Made by a program: the position numbers and the translations under genes
Source: Clostridium sp. M62/1
GTDB taxonomy: Bacteria > Bacillota > Clostridia > Lachnospirales > Lachnospiraceae
Length of the DNA stretch: 64,000 nucleotides
Direction: 5' to 3'
NCBI RefSeq assembly: GCF_020736365.1
Contig: NZ_CP085988.1
Span: forward strand, 2,734,001 to 2,798,000
Notes under the pieces: generated by a model
Seen by the model: only the letters and a program-made list of their open reading frames with translations
Told to the model about the DNA's origin: nothing
Database searches by the model: none
Shown: positions 25,875 through 35,025 of the stretch, one piece after another
How the letters are laid out: every line of letters starts with the position of its first letter
Position numbering within the stretch: position 1 is the first letter of the stretch

Positions 25875-26091
25875 TAAGTTTTTTACATTTTTGTGACATA
25901 TGACATTGTGATTTAATGATTTTTTAATATTTTCGTCAATATAGCAGAAAAATAACCATTATTTTTGTATGTTTTTTATAGGGTTTTTCGATGGAGTCTG
26001 TCCCGAGTTATTACATTTTTATTAATTTCTTCCATGTAAAAATCTTGTCGTTTCCGGGAGTCTGTTTTTTATGTAAACCTATCTGCTGTCT

Positions 26092-26139
26092 GAAAAACAC
26101 CTGGGCACCTCTCTCATAAGCTCCCAGGCGATGTTTTTC
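26092..26139. terminator. Bidirectional terminator
   Basis: GAAAAACA..CCTGGG pairs with CCCAGG..TGTTTTTC. It lies after ybaK on the minus strand. Confidence 0.75.
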
Positions 26140-26168
26140 TCTCCTCAGTTCTGCCTCTGCTCCCTGCC

Positions 26169-26642
26169 CTACTCCCTTACCAGCGGAGCAAATGCAGCCT
26201 CTGTATAAGCTGCAAGCTGTTCCGGATCTATGAGAATCTGCACGCCTCTCATACCTGCACTCACTGCAATTTTATCAAAAAGAACTGCTGTTTCTTCTAT
26301 ATAAGTAGGAAACTTCTTTTTCATTCCGATAGGCGAACAGCCGCCGCGGATATACCCGGTCAGGGGAAGCAGCTCCTTCATGTGAATCATCTCCACCTTC
26401 TTATCCCCAGCCGCCTTGGCAACCTTCTTTAAATCCAGCTCCTCGTCCACGGGTATACAGCAGACCAGATATCCCGTCTTCTCCCCTCTCAGCACCAGGG
26501 TTTTAAACATAGAATCGTGATCCACCCCCATCATGTCAGCCGCATGGCTTCCGGAGAGATCATTTTCATCTACCTCGTACTCTCCTGCCTCATACTCGAT
26601 TCCCGCTGCGTCCAGAAGCCGCATTACATTTGTCCTGGTCAT
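26169..26642 (-). CDS. ybaK: YbaK/EbsC-family Cys-tRNA(Pro) deacylase
   Basis: It hydrolyses mischarged Cys-tRNA(Pro) as a trans-editing factor. The 157-residue protein follows the family: TRTNVMRLLDAAGIEYE, GVDHDSMFKTLVLRG (conserved Phe-Lys-Thr-Leu), CCIPVDEELDLKKVAKAAGDKKVEM, and GYIRGGCSPIGMKKKFPTYIEE with the GxxSPIG motif. Normal length. It is co-oriented with the sugar locus, 90 bp downstream of it, and precedes a bidirectional terminator. Confidence 0.92.
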   Translation of the reverse strand: MTRTNVMRLLDAAGIEYEAGEYEVDENDLSGSHAADMMGVDHDSMFKTLVLRGEKTGYLVCCIPVDEELDLKKVAKAAGDKKVEMIHMKELLPLTGYIRGGCSPIGMKKKFPTYIEETAVLFDKIAVSAGMRGVQILIDPEQLAAYTEAAFAPLVRE

Positions 26643-26731
26643 ACTCTGTCATTCCTCCTGTGCTTTTGCCGTTCTCTTTTCCAGACCTGTTTTCCTATTT
26701 TTTCTTCATCCCTCTGCAGATTCTCACTTCC

Positions 26732-28213
26732 CTACTTCTGGTACAGATACAGCCACGGCGTATTGACCGGAAGACGGCCAAATTCCTCCCTGTCATACTG
26801 CCTGACCTCTTTTCCCTTTCGGACACGGAGGAGGCGGTCGGCCAGAGCCATAGAATCGGCCAGATTGACTGCCAGAATCACCACGGCTATGCCTTTCTCC
26901 AAAAGCTCCTCCAAAAGCCTGTATATGTGGATGCGCTGCGATACCCCTGCGCCTTTAAAGGGCTGGACGCAGAATACCACATCCGGGTTCTGCAGAAGAA
27001 TTCTCGTGTAAATTAAATCATATTTCTGGCCTTCCGTCAATTCATCCACAGGAATGTCGAAGACTTCCCTGCCCAGGCGGTCTGCCAACTCCATCCGCAG
27101 GCTCTTTTTTACTCCTCCTCCCAGCCAGACTCCAGGCAGCCTGTGATCCAGGTTAAAGCACAGGTTATCCAGATAATTCATGTTGGAAAACAGCATGGTT
27201 CTGGCCGGAAGCTCCTGTATCACGGCAAGCCGCCTGTCCCTGCCGTACTGAAGTGGGCTTCCTCCTATCTCCACAGTTCCTTTCTCCGGCCGCTTTTCCC
27301 CTGACAGCACAGACAGAAGCCCCGGAATCACCTGATTGTCCAGATCCTGAAGGACCAGGCACTCTCCGGGGGATACGAAAAAATCAAGGGGCCCCATCTC
27401 CCTGTATTTCAGCCCCTTTAGCCGGAGGGCGGCCCGCCTCTCTGTCTGGCTGTCCGGTTTTCTTGCCATCTGTTCCTTCACCATCCGCTCAAACTCCTCC
27501 GTACAGTTCAGCAGGAAAAGTTCCGGAACCGTATCAAAGCTGTGAAAGATTTTCGTGATCTGCCCGTTCATCATCAGAGCTGTCCGGCCGCAGATCTGCC
27601 TTACCTCCTCAAAATGGGGCGCCACATAGAGAAAGGAAATCCCCTTTCCTGCATAATACCGTAGAATTCCCCTGAGCTTTTCCAGCTCTGCGTCGCTGAT
27701 AAAGGTGCTGACATCGAAGAGGATAATCAGCCGGTGCCCGGCCACCACCCCCTTTAACAGCTCTACCACAAACCGCTCAAACACCGACAGACTCTCCACA
27801 TAGGCATCTGCCGAAATTTCCATCTGGATATCTGCGAGAAAGGGCTCCAGCTGCTCCCTGAGGATCCGTGGTTTAATCAGGCGTTTTTTAAAGCCGGGAC
27901 GCAGGACAAATATGTTGTCAGCTACAGTGAGTTTCTCTGCCAGACTGCTCCTGTTCTGAATCAGAGTGATGCGGTTCGGCTTCTGGGCACAGCCTCTCCA
28001 CTGATTCACCAGACGCCCGTTATAATAGATATATCCGTAATGGATAGGCGTGTTCTGCCTCAGCAGATTCAATAGTGGATAGAGACCATGGTTGTCCACC
28101 GGCACCAGCCCCATGATTTCTCCCTCCCACACAGTCAGACTGAAATTTTTAAGCTGGGTATCCCCGTCCTCCCTCAATGTCACACGTTCCATCCGCAAAA
28201 TCTCTTTTTTCAT
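26732..28213 (-). CDS. RbsA-like double-ABC protein lacking Walker motifs (pseudo-ATPase)
   Basis: The 493-residue protein has the two-domain layout of sugar-importer ATPases (RbsA/MglA), but the catalytic motifs are gone. Where Walker A should be, the first half reads EIMGLVPVDNHGLYPLLNLL and the second ECLVLQDLDNQVIPGLLSVL, with no GKS/GKT. Walker B reads IILFDVST (Glu to Val) and VVFCVQPF. The signature positions read ESLSVFERF and DELTEGQKY. The fold clearly persists: MERVTLREDGDTQLKNFSLTVWEGEI and KGISFLYVAPHFEEV mirror active homologues. It overlaps the histidine kinase gene by 4 nt (ATGA), which implies a linked regulatory role, perhaps sensing importer state. That role is inference. 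Confidence 0.85.
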   Translation of the reverse strand: MKKEILRMERVTLREDGDTQLKNFSLTVWEGEIMGLVPVDNHGLYPLLNLLRQNTPIHYGYIYYNGRLVNQWRGCAQKPNRITLIQNRSSLAEKLTVADNIFVLRPGFKKRLIKPRILREQLEPFLADIQMEISADAYVESLSVFERFVVELLKGVVAGHRLIILFDVSTFISDAELEKLRGILRYYAGKGISFLYVAPHFEEVRQICGRTALMMNGQITKIFHSFDTVPELFLLNCTEEFERMVKEQMARKPDSQTERRAALRLKGLKYREMGPLDFFVSPGECLVLQDLDNQVIPGLLSVLSGEKRPEKGTVEIGGSPLQYGRDRRLAVIQELPARTMLFSNMNYLDNLCFNLDHRLPGVWLGGGVKKSLRMELADRLGREVFDIPVDELTEGQKYDLIYTRILLQNPDVVFCVQPFKGAGVSQRIHIYRLLEELLEKGIAVVILAVNLADSMALADRLLRVRKGKEVRQYDREEFGRLPVNTPWLYLYQK

Positions 28214-29253
28214 TTCAGCGCCTCTCTGTTCTTGATTTCCCTGTCGCTGGTGATGGCAGGCAGGGAGATCTCCACATCGGTCCCCACCCCCGGCATGGAG
28301 AATACATGGAGCCCATACTCCTCCCCAAAGAGCAGATGAATCCTGTTATTGACATTGACCAGGGCGATTCCTCCCTTTGACGCTTCGCCGGAAGCTACCT
28401 CCTTCCCGCTCTTCTCCAGCCGCTCGTTCATACGGGCCAGAGCCTTTTCGTCCATTCCCACCCCGTCATCGGAGATGGTAATTAACAGCCTCGTTCCGCT
28501 GCGCTCCAGACGTATGGTGAGCTTTCCGCTTCCCAGCTTCAGCTCCGTCCCGTGGATAATGCTGTTTTCGAGAATAGGCTGCATGGTCAGCTTGGGCAGG
28601 CGGCAGCGGTAAATTTCGTCTCTGTCGTCCGGGTCACAGATCACAGAAAGGCTCAGCCTGGGCCCAAACCGGTACTGCTGAATCCGGAAATACGTTTCAC
28701 AGTTCTGAAGCTCTTCCTCCACGGAAACGAGATTCTCCACCTTACTGATCGTATAGCGGAAGAAGGCAGCCAGAGCCTCCGTCATGTCAGCCACACTGGC
28801 CAGCCCTGAGATCAGGGCCTCGCTGCGGATGCTCTCCAGCGTATTGTAGAGAAAATGGGGATTGATCTGGTTCTGCAGGGCCAGATACTGGGCCTGTCTT
28901 TTATTCAGCTTTAAGAGCTTTGCCGAGTCCAGCATCTCTCCCAGCCGCTCCACCAGCATAGCCTCCGCATGAGTCATGCCAGCCCCCTGCAGCTCTGAGA
29001 GCTCTGTTATATATCCGTCCAGAAACAGGCGCATGGTCTTTTCCATGCGCCTGTACGGCCTGATCACCCATATATAATTGATCCAGCCGAAGGCGGCCAG
29101 CACTGCAAAACCGGCCGTCCACAGCCAGACTGGCCTTCCCTCAGACAGCCCGCTGAGAAATGATACTGCGAGAATCAGGGCAGACAGGAGAAACAGAGCC
29201 GCAGTGACAGCCTGCATCCGGCAGAACAGATATACATTTCCCTTTTTATCCAT
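28210..29253 (-). CDS. YesM-type sensor histidine kinase
   Basis: A 347-residue kinase with two N-terminal membrane helices (about 12-35 and 42-62) and almost no extracellular sensor part. The His_kinase segment follows at LQNQINPHFLYNTLESIR (phosphoacceptor His). The ATPase domain has QPILENSIIHG (N box), ISDDGVGMD (G1) and GIALVNVNNRIHLLFG (G2). YesM kinases normally carry a large extracellular dCache domain; its absence suggests that it gets its signal from a partner, most simply the pseudo-ATPase gene overlapping its 3' end. The response regulator gene lies 25 nt upstream. Confidence 0.92.
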   Translation of the reverse strand: MDKKGNVYLFCRMQAVTAALFLLSALILAVSFLSGLSEGRPVWLWTAGFAVLAAFGWINYIWVIRPYRRMEKTMRLFLDGYITELSELQGAGMTHAEAMLVERLGEMLDSAKLLKLNKRQAQYLALQNQINPHFLYNTLESIRSEALISGLASVADMTEALAAFFRYTISKVENLVSVEEELQNCETYFRIQQYRFGPRLSLSVICDPDDRDEIYRCRLPKLTMQPILENSIIHGTELKLGSGKLTIRLERSGTRLLITISDDGVGMDEKALARMNERLEKSGKEVASGEASKGGIALVNVNNRIHLLFGEEYGLHVFSMPGVGTDVEISLPAITSDREIKNREALK

Positions 29254-29278
29254 ACTGGCCTCCTGACATATCTCTTTT

Positions 29279-30859
29279 CTAACCGTACATCTTCCGGTAT
29301 TCAGCCGGATTCAGCCCTGTCGCCCGGTGGAACGTGTGGGTGAAATGTTTCCGGTCGCTGTAGCCCACTCTCTCGCAGATCTCAGAAACCGGAAGGTTCG
29401 TTTCCCTCAGAAGTGTTTTGGCCTCCTCCATCCTTACCCTGGTCAGATACTTGGCAAACCCCTCTCCTGTTTCCTTCTTGAACAGAGAGCTGAAGTAGCT
29501 GGCGCTGAAGCCTGCCGCCTCACAGACCTCCTCCAGTGTAATGGGATCCTGAAAGTGCTGCATCACATACTGCTTGGCCATCCGGATCGGGCGGCTGGCC
29601 TCATTCTGCCGCTCTCCCTCAGCCACCATGAGAAGCTCCTCCTGTCTGCGGGACAGCAGCGCAAACAGCTCTCTGCTGTCTGCACACTGACATAAATCCA
29701 GGTCAAATTCCCGCTGGGCCTTCTGCGCATCCCCGTGAACCATCCGGGCAATAAACAGCCGGCCTGCGGAAAGCACCAGACCAAAAATCTCCCTTCCGCA
29801 GACTCCCTCCTGGGTCAGAACCCTCTCCTGCATGGTCTCTACCGCTTCTGCCGCTTCCCTGACATTCAGTGTTTCTATGGCATGTTCCATATCCCTGGCA
29901 TAGCGGTCCAGGATCTCCTGGACCGGGAGCCCGGAAGATCTCGGAACATGCTCAAACAGCCGGCCCGGCCCTTCTATCAGCCGTTCCGCCAGAGCGTCCT
30001 GGGCTTCCTTCAGGGAGGAAGACAGGTGTCCGGCCTCCCCTGTCCAGTCTCCCAGAGCGGCTGAAAAACGCACAGGGCCAAACATCCCGTTTCCTGCCTC
30101 AAGCTGTCCCAGGCAGAAGCGGAATGCCTTTCTCACCTGTTCTCTTTTGTCGGAGCCGCAGCTTAACAAACCATATCCCGTATAGCCTTTGAAGCAAAAA
30201 ATCACATCGCTGCAAAGCCCTTTAAGCCCTGCATTCAGAATCTCCTGAACCTTTTCCCTGACAACCTCAGCAGAAGTTCCAAAGGCGCCTGCCCGGCAGT
30301 CCAGCTTCACCAGAAACGCCTGCCCTTCAGAAAAGTCGAAATAGTAGGTTTCCTTTAAAATCTGATTCGTAAGGACAGGAGGCTGGGCGGACATCAGATC
30401 GTCAATGAGGCTGTTTCTCAGCCTCTTCAGGTCATTCTGGCTCTTTTTGTACCTGGCCTCCCCAACCTCCCGCCCGGCAGTCCTCTCCTCACACCGCTCC
30501 TTCATCTTTCGGAGGGTTTCCATCAGCTCGTCCTTCTTGATAGGCTTTAGCAGATAATTTCCGACCCCATATCGGATCGCTGTCTGAGCATACTCAAAAT
30601 GAGCATATCCGCTGATGATCACAATCTCCAGCTCCGGGCGAAGCTCCTTCGCCCGCCTGATAAGCTCCAGGCCGTCGCAGCCCGGCATCCTGATGTCGGT
30701 GATCAGGATATCCGGCCTCTCCCTCTCTATAAGCTCCAGGGCCTCAAGTCCGTTCTCCGCAAGCCCTGCCACCTCCATGTCAAGGGCTTCCCAGTCGCCG
30801 AGAGCCTGAACCAGCCGGCAGATCAGCCTTTCATCATCAGCAATGATCACTTTCAGCAT
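29279..30859 (-). CDS. YesN-type response regulator with AraC DNA-binding domain
   Basis: A 526-residue regulator. The receiver domain (1-120) has ADDE, Asp55 in LITDIRMPG as the phosphorylation site, and Lys105 in LLKPIKK. A middle region of about 300 residues is of the kind found in long YesN proteins. The C-terminal AraC domain (about 425-526) has EEVCEAAGFSASYFSSLFKKETGEGFAKYLTRVRMEEAKTLL and the second helix-turn-helix ISEICERVGYSDRKHFTHTFHRATGLNPAEYRK. The start at 30859 lies inside the pfkB gene (23-nt overlap) after GGGGGAG. It probably activates the sugar locus. No binding site could be assigned. Confidence 0.93.
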   Translation of the reverse strand: MLKVIIADDERLICRLVQALGDWEALDMEVAGLAENGLEALELIERERPDILITDIRMPGCDGLELIRRAKELRPELEIVIISGYAHFEYAQTAIRYGVGNYLLKPIKKDELMETLRKMKERCEERTAGREVGEARYKKSQNDLKRLRNSLIDDLMSAQPPVLTNQILKETYYFDFSEGQAFLVKLDCRAGAFGTSAEVVREKVQEILNAGLKGLCSDVIFCFKGYTGYGLLSCGSDKREQVRKAFRFCLGQLEAGNGMFGPVRFSAALGDWTGEAGHLSSSLKEAQDALAERLIEGPGRLFEHVPRSSGLPVQEILDRYARDMEHAIETLNVREAAEAVETMQERVLTQEGVCGREIFGLVLSAGRLFIARMVHGDAQKAQREFDLDLCQCADSRELFALLSRRQEELLMVAEGERQNEASRPIRMAKQYVMQHFQDPITLEEVCEAAGFSASYFSSLFKKETGEGFAKYLTRVRMEEAKTLLRETNLPVSEICERVGYSDRKHFTHTFHRATGLNPAEYRKMYG

Positions 30860-31829
30860 TGTCACACTCCCCCTTCGGCGGGATAGCTCTCTCCACCTCA
30901 TCCTCGGAAGGAATGCTCGGGATTCCTCCCGGTCTTTCTGTGGAGAGGCTGGCAGCCGTACATGCGAAGGCGCCGATCCGGTAAAGCTCCTCCTCACTCA
31001 GCTCCTCCGGTCTCTTTCCTGTCCTTAAAAGCCGGCTCACCGCGCTTCCCCCGAATATGTCTCCTGCCCCTGTGGTGTCTATCGGCCTTACCTTCGGGCA
31101 TGAGGCGCCGGCAGAGGCATGTCCGTTTGACAGATAGCAGCCCTTCGGCCCCAGTGTAACCATGGCAAGCTTTACCCCGTACTCAGAAATCAGCCTTCCC
31201 GCCGCCTCCTCAGGGCTTATCTCTCCCCACAGAAACTGCGTTTCCTCATCGCTGATCTTCACCACATCCGCCCTGGAAAGTCCCCAGAGGATCTCCTGCC
31301 GCGCCGCCTCCTTCGTTTTCCACAGAGGAAGGCGAAGGTTCGGATCAAAGGTGATCATCTTTCCCCTCTCTTTTGCATAGTCGACTGCCTTTCTGGTGGC
31401 CGTCCTGACCGGATCATCCGTCAGGCTCAGAGTTCCGAAGTGAAACACGCGGCTCTCGTCGATCAGGCCAAGATCCACCTCCTCAAAGCGAAGGCAGGTG
31501 TCGGCTCCCGGCTTTCTCGCAAAGCTGAAGGAGCGCTCCCCGCCCTCGGAGAAGGTGACGAAGGCGAGCGTTGTAAACACGTCCCTGTCCAGGATAATTC
31601 CCCTTGTCTGGATTCCCGCTTTCTTAAGAGTTCCGATCAGAAGACGGCCGAAGGCATCGTCGCCCACCTTTCCCACAAAGGCAGTTCTGGCGCCGTAGCG
31701 GTTCAGGGCAGCCAGGAAATTGCCCGGCGCCCCGCCCGGGTTGGCCTTCATAGAAGGGTATCCCCCCTCATCGGCTCCTGCAGAGGCAAAATCAATTAAA
31801 AGCTCCCCAAGCGCTGTCACATCATACAT
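30837..31829 (-). CDS. PfkB-family sugar kinase (probable fructokinase)
   Basis: A 330-residue ribokinase-superfamily kinase. The N-terminal signature NPGGAPGNFLAALNRYGARTAFVGKVGDDAFG and the C-terminal signature DTTGAGDIFGGSAVSRLL carry the anion hole and catalytic Asp. VFHFGTLSLTDDPVR and TFDPNLRLPLW are typical of fructokinases. AGGAG is 8 nt before the ATG at 31829. With the neighbouring lyxose/mannose isomerase, which can form fructose or xylulose, fructose is the most plausible substrate, but this is inference. Confidence 0.9.
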   Translation of the reverse strand: MYDVTALGELLIDFASAGADEGGYPSMKANPGGAPGNFLAALNRYGARTAFVGKVGDDAFGRLLIGTLKKAGIQTRGIILDRDVFTTLAFVTFSEGGERSFSFARKPGADTCLRFEEVDLGLIDESRVFHFGTLSLTDDPVRTATRKAVDYAKERGKMITFDPNLRLPLWKTKEAARQEILWGLSRADVVKISDEETQFLWGEISPEEAAGRLISEYGVKLAMVTLGPKGCYLSNGHASAGASCPKVRPIDTTGAGDIFGGSAVSRLLRTGKRPEELSEEELYRIGAFACTAASLSTERPGGIPSIPSEDEVERAIPPKGECDNAESDHC

Positions 31830-31897
31830 AGCTGTTTCTCCTCTCCTATTTATCATCCTTCCGGGCAGACCGCGAAGCGCCTGCGATAAAGCAGAGG

Positions 31898-32584
31898 CTA
31901 CCTGGCCTTCGGATATTCATTGCAGAGCAGACGGTACGGCGGCTCGTCCTCCTCGATGGCCGGGAAACGGCCTACCTTTTCGTAGAATCGGTTGTCCGTA
32001 TTGTCGTCATTGCACTGGCTCACCTCTCCTAACAGCACAGGCCCGCTTCCCTTCTCCACCTCGAAATCATGGTAGAGATAAGGATAAATCGTAATGCTCT
32101 CCCCAGGAGTCAGGCGCACCTGAGTTCCCGCCGGAACCACCATCTCCCGGCCGTCTACGTGGACGTGAACCTCCCTCTCCCGATCCAGATCCTCATCCTC
32201 TGTGGAATTGTATACACGGATCAGCACATTTCCGCCTCCCCGGTTGATGATATCCTCCATCTTGGACCAGTGAAAATGCATGGGGGAATACTGTCCTTCT
32301 TTAATGTAGAGGAGCTTCTCTGCATACGTCTTTGTATACTTGTCTCTCATTCCCAGGTTTCCGTTTCTGATCGTGATCAGCGAGAAGCCTACCTCATCAA
32401 ATTTTCCCAGGCCATAATCGGTAATATCCCAGCCCAGCATATTGTCACGGATCTCGTCGTACTCATGCCCCTTCTCCTTCCACTCCTCCGGGGTAAAGCT
32501 GCAGAACGGCGGGATGGCAAACCGGTACTCCCTGATCATAGCCTCCATCTCCCTTAATGCCGCATTGATTTCACTTCTCTTCAT
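31898..32584 (-). CDS. D-lyxose/D-mannose ketol-isomerase
   Basis: A 228-residue cupin isomerase of the D-lyxose isomerase family, interconverting lyxose with xylulose and mannose with fructose. The metal-binding motif is HFHWSKMEDIINRGGG (His, His, Glu). The fourth ligand is in PYLYHDFEVEKG. LGWDITDYGLGKFDEVGFSLITIRNG is the family N-terminal block. It lies in the sugar operon between the ROK and PfkB kinase genes, fitting conversion of an imported aldose to a ketose before phosphorylation. Confidence 0.9.
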   Translation of the reverse strand: MKRSEINAALREMEAMIREYRFAIPPFCSFTPEEWKEKGHEYDEIRDNMLGWDITDYGLGKFDEVGFSLITIRNGNLGMRDKYTKTYAEKLLYIKEGQYSPMHFHWSKMEDIINRGGGNVLIRVYNSTEDEDLDREREVHVHVDGREMVVPAGTQVRLTPGESITIYPYLYHDFEVEKGSGPVLLGEVSQCNDDNTDNRFYEKVGRFPAIEEDEPPYRLLCNEYPKAR

Positions 32585-32670
32585 AATAACCTGCCTCCTT
32601 TACTTTTCCTGCCTTTGCGCTTTTCTTTCTTATCTTCTTTCTCAGTCTTCTCTCTTATCTTTTTTACTTT

Positions 32671-33642
32671 TTATGCTTCTTCCTGATACCTGTTTTTCTT
32701 CTTTTCTCTGAGTCCGTTGAGGGCGGCTGACAGAGCCCCATAGTCTCCCAGCTCCTCCCCAAGCCCTGCGGGCACAACCCGGCAGGAGGCCAGACTCAGA
32801 GGCAGAGCCTCTCTTTTCAGGACTTCCTCCATGGGCGTTCTCAGCCGCTTTTCCTGGCGGAGGAATATGCTTCCTATCACAATCAGCTCCGGATTCAGAA
32901 TATCCACCAGCATAGAAAGCCCAAGTCCCAGCATCCTGCCCGTCCTTCTGAATATTTCCAGAGCCAGCTCATCCCCCTGATCCGCAGCCTCTGCGATTCC
33001 TGCTGCAGTGGAAAAAAGCTCTCTCTTCTCCTCCAGTCCTCTTTCTTCTGCCAGGGCCCGTCCCATTCTGCCGATTCCGCCTCCGCTGCAGAATCCCTCA
33101 AAGGAGCCGGCCTTTCCAAAGCCCACCGGGCCGGTTTGGGAAAGCCTGATATGTCCTGCCTCTCCTGCCATATCGCAGGCGCCCCGGTAAAGATGTCCGT
33201 CCAGAATCAGTCCGGCACCAAGCCCTGTGCCGAAGGTCAGAAACACCATATTCCTCGTTCCTTTTCCCGCTCCCCACAGCCATTCGGCCAAGGCGCAGGC
33301 ATTGGCGTCATTTTCCAGAAAAGCCGGCACGCCGAAGGCCTTCTCAAAGGGTGTGAGAATGTCAATGCCGTCCCATCCCGGAAGATTCGGCGGAGAGAGT
33401 ATGAGCCCCCGTTCCGAACTGAGAGGCCCGCCGCAGCTCACGCCCACAGCCGAAAGCCTGTTCTGAGGGGCAGATGAGAGGAGCCTGCCAAGAGAATCCT
33501 TCATCCGCTCCACAGCCTCTCTAGGCGTCCCGGGAGTGGGAAATTTTTCCCTGCACAGAAGCTCCACCTGCCCTCCCTGTGCCCTTCCCAGGCTTACAGA
33601 ACACTTCGTTCCTCCAATATCAATTCCTGCCAGATATTCCAT
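32671..33642 (-). CDS. ROK-family sugar kinase or regulator without the zinc cysteines
   Basis: A 323-residue ROK protein, probably a glucokinase or fructokinase. It has the ATP-binding GIDIGGTKCSVSLG, substrate region ENDANACALAEWLWGAGKG, FLTFGTGLGAGLILDGHLYRG and GEAGHIRL. The usual zinc motif CxCGxxGCxE is replaced by GPVGFGKAGSFEGFCSGGGIG, so only the spacing remains. There is no N-terminal helix-turn-helix, which favours a kinase over a NagC-type repressor. GGAGGAG precedes the ATG at 33642. It is the first gene after the terminator-like hairpin that follows the binding-protein gene. Confidence 0.88.
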   Translation of the reverse strand: MEYLAGIDIGGTKCSVSLGRAQGGQVELLCREKFPTPGTPREAVERMKDSLGRLLSSAPQNRLSAVGVSCGGPLSSERGLILSPPNLPGWDGIDILTPFEKAFGVPAFLENDANACALAEWLWGAGKGTRNMVFLTFGTGLGAGLILDGHLYRGACDMAGEAGHIRLSQTGPVGFGKAGSFEGFCSGGGIGRMGRALAEERGLEEKRELFSTAAGIAEAADQGDELALEIFRRTGRMLGLGLSMLVDILNPELIVIGSIFLRQEKRLRTPMEEVLKREALPLSLASCRVVPAGLGEELGDYGALSAALNGLREKKKNRYQEEA

Positions 33643-33740
33643 TTTCTCTCCTCCCGGGCACCGCGATTCCATTTTTCTCCTGCTATCTTACCATGCCGGA
33701 AAGGATATTGCAATTTCCTTTCACCGCTTACTGCACAGAG

Positions 33741-33787
33741 AAAAGGGGATGGCCAAAAGCTCCCTGCCCTTTGCTCCATCCCCTTTT
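33741..33787 (-). terminator. Terminator-like hairpin between importer and enzyme genes
   Basis: AAAAGGGGATGG (33741-33752) and CCATCCCCTTTT (33776-33787) form a perfect 12-bp stem. It may separate the importer transcript from the downstream enzyme and regulator genes, or only reduce read-through. Confidence 0.7.
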
Positions 33788-33879
33788 GGAACCGCCTTCT
33801 GCGGCCCGCTATCTGCCCTGGTTCGGGCTGTCATTTTTCAGTTCATTTCCAGATCCAGACTGCCTTCGCGGCCTTTCCA

Positions 33880-34917
33880 TTATTCCTTCTTGAGAACTGA
33901 TACACCTGTGTCTGTTGTAGCTCCGCCCAGGTCCTCTCCTTCCAGAGCCTGTACGCATGCCTTAACACCCTCATAGCCCATTACATCCGGGTTCTGAGCC
34001 ATGGTGCACAGAAGATATCCGTCGTCGATTAAGCCAAGGATTGCATCAGACTTATCAAAGCCGACACCGATAATCTCGCTGTTTCCGGAAGCCTTGATTG
34101 CATTTCCGGCACCTGTTGTGGAGCCCTCATTGCATCCGAAGATTCCTACAACGCCCTGTGTAATGTAGTTCTCGGCAATGCTCTGGGATTTTGCTGCATC
34201 TCCCTCGCCGTACTGTGTTTCAAGAATCTCATAGTCTGTTCCCTCAAATGCAGAGCGGAAGCCTTCCTCACGCATAACGGTGGAATCGGTAGCTGCGTTT
34301 ACATTGATGATTCCAATAGAGCCGGAGGTAACGCCTGCTGCCTCGAGAGCCTTGATCATCTCCTCGCCGGCTGTCTTGCCTGCTGCCTTGTTGTCTGTGG
34401 AGAAGGTTGCCTCTGCCTCTACATTGGCCGGAGAGTCAACATACACAATCTTCACACCTGCAGCTGCAGCCTCATTTAAAGCGGAGGAGATAGCATCCGG
34501 GCCGTTAGCTGCCACCATAATTGCCTCATATCCGCCTGCTACCGCGTTGTTTACGCACTCGATCTGCTGCGCGTCATCCTTTGTGTTCGGGGACATGAAG
34601 GTTACGGAAACGCCGAGCTCCTCAGCCGCCTTCTGAGCTCCCTCATTTAAGGTAACCCAGTGCTGGTCAATGGAGTCCATGGTAATCAGGGCGATCTTCC
34701 ACTCCTTGCTTGCCTTCACATCTGCACCGGCCTCAGCCCCTGCTTCGGCTGCCTCTGTGGTCTCCTCTGCTGCAGTGGTCTCAGCCTCTGTTTCCGCTGC
34801 CTTTGTTGTCTCAGCCTGCGTTCCTGCGGCCTCCTGTGTTCCTGAGCTGCATCCTGCCAGAGAAACTGCTGCCAGACATGCGGTGCACAGAGCTGCTGCC
34901 AACCTCATTTTTTTCAT
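33880..34917 (-). CDS. Sugar-binding lipoprotein of an RbsB-type ABC importer
   Basis: The 345-residue protein starts with a lipoprotein signal (LAAVSLAGC, Cys23) followed by an Ala/Glu/Thr-rich linker. The periplasmic-binding-protein fold begins near residue 72 (EWKIALITMDSIDQHWVTLNEGAQKAAEELG). AVAGGYEAIMVAANGPDAISSALNEAAAAGVKIVYVDSPA and GIFGCNEGSTTGAGNAIKASG are typical of ribose/galactose-class proteins (peripla_BP_4). It belongs with the permease and ATPase upstream. The bound sugar is unknown. Confidence 0.93.
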   Translation of the reverse strand: MKKMRLAAALCTACLAAVSLAGCSSGTQEAAGTQAETTKAAETEAETTAAEETTEAAEAGAEAGADVKASKEWKIALITMDSIDQHWVTLNEGAQKAAEELGVSVTFMSPNTKDDAQQIECVNNAVAGGYEAIMVAANGPDAISSALNEAAAAGVKIVYVDSPANVEAEATFSTDNKAAGKTAGEEMIKALEAAGVTSGSIGIINVNAATDSTVMREEGFRSAFEGTDYEILETQYGEGDAAKSQSIAENYITQGVVGIFGCNEGSTTGAGNAIKASGNSEIIGVGFDKSDAILGLIDDGYLLCTMAQNPDVMGYEGVKACVQALEGEDLGGATTDTGVSVLKKE

Positions 34918-35025
34918 GTTTTTTTCCTCCTGTTTTTCTTTTTTTTCTATCCATCAGCGCCTTGCGGCGTCAATGATATTCGTCTTACAGATTTTGCGCT
35001 TTCCTGTTCGTGTATCTGTTTTCCG

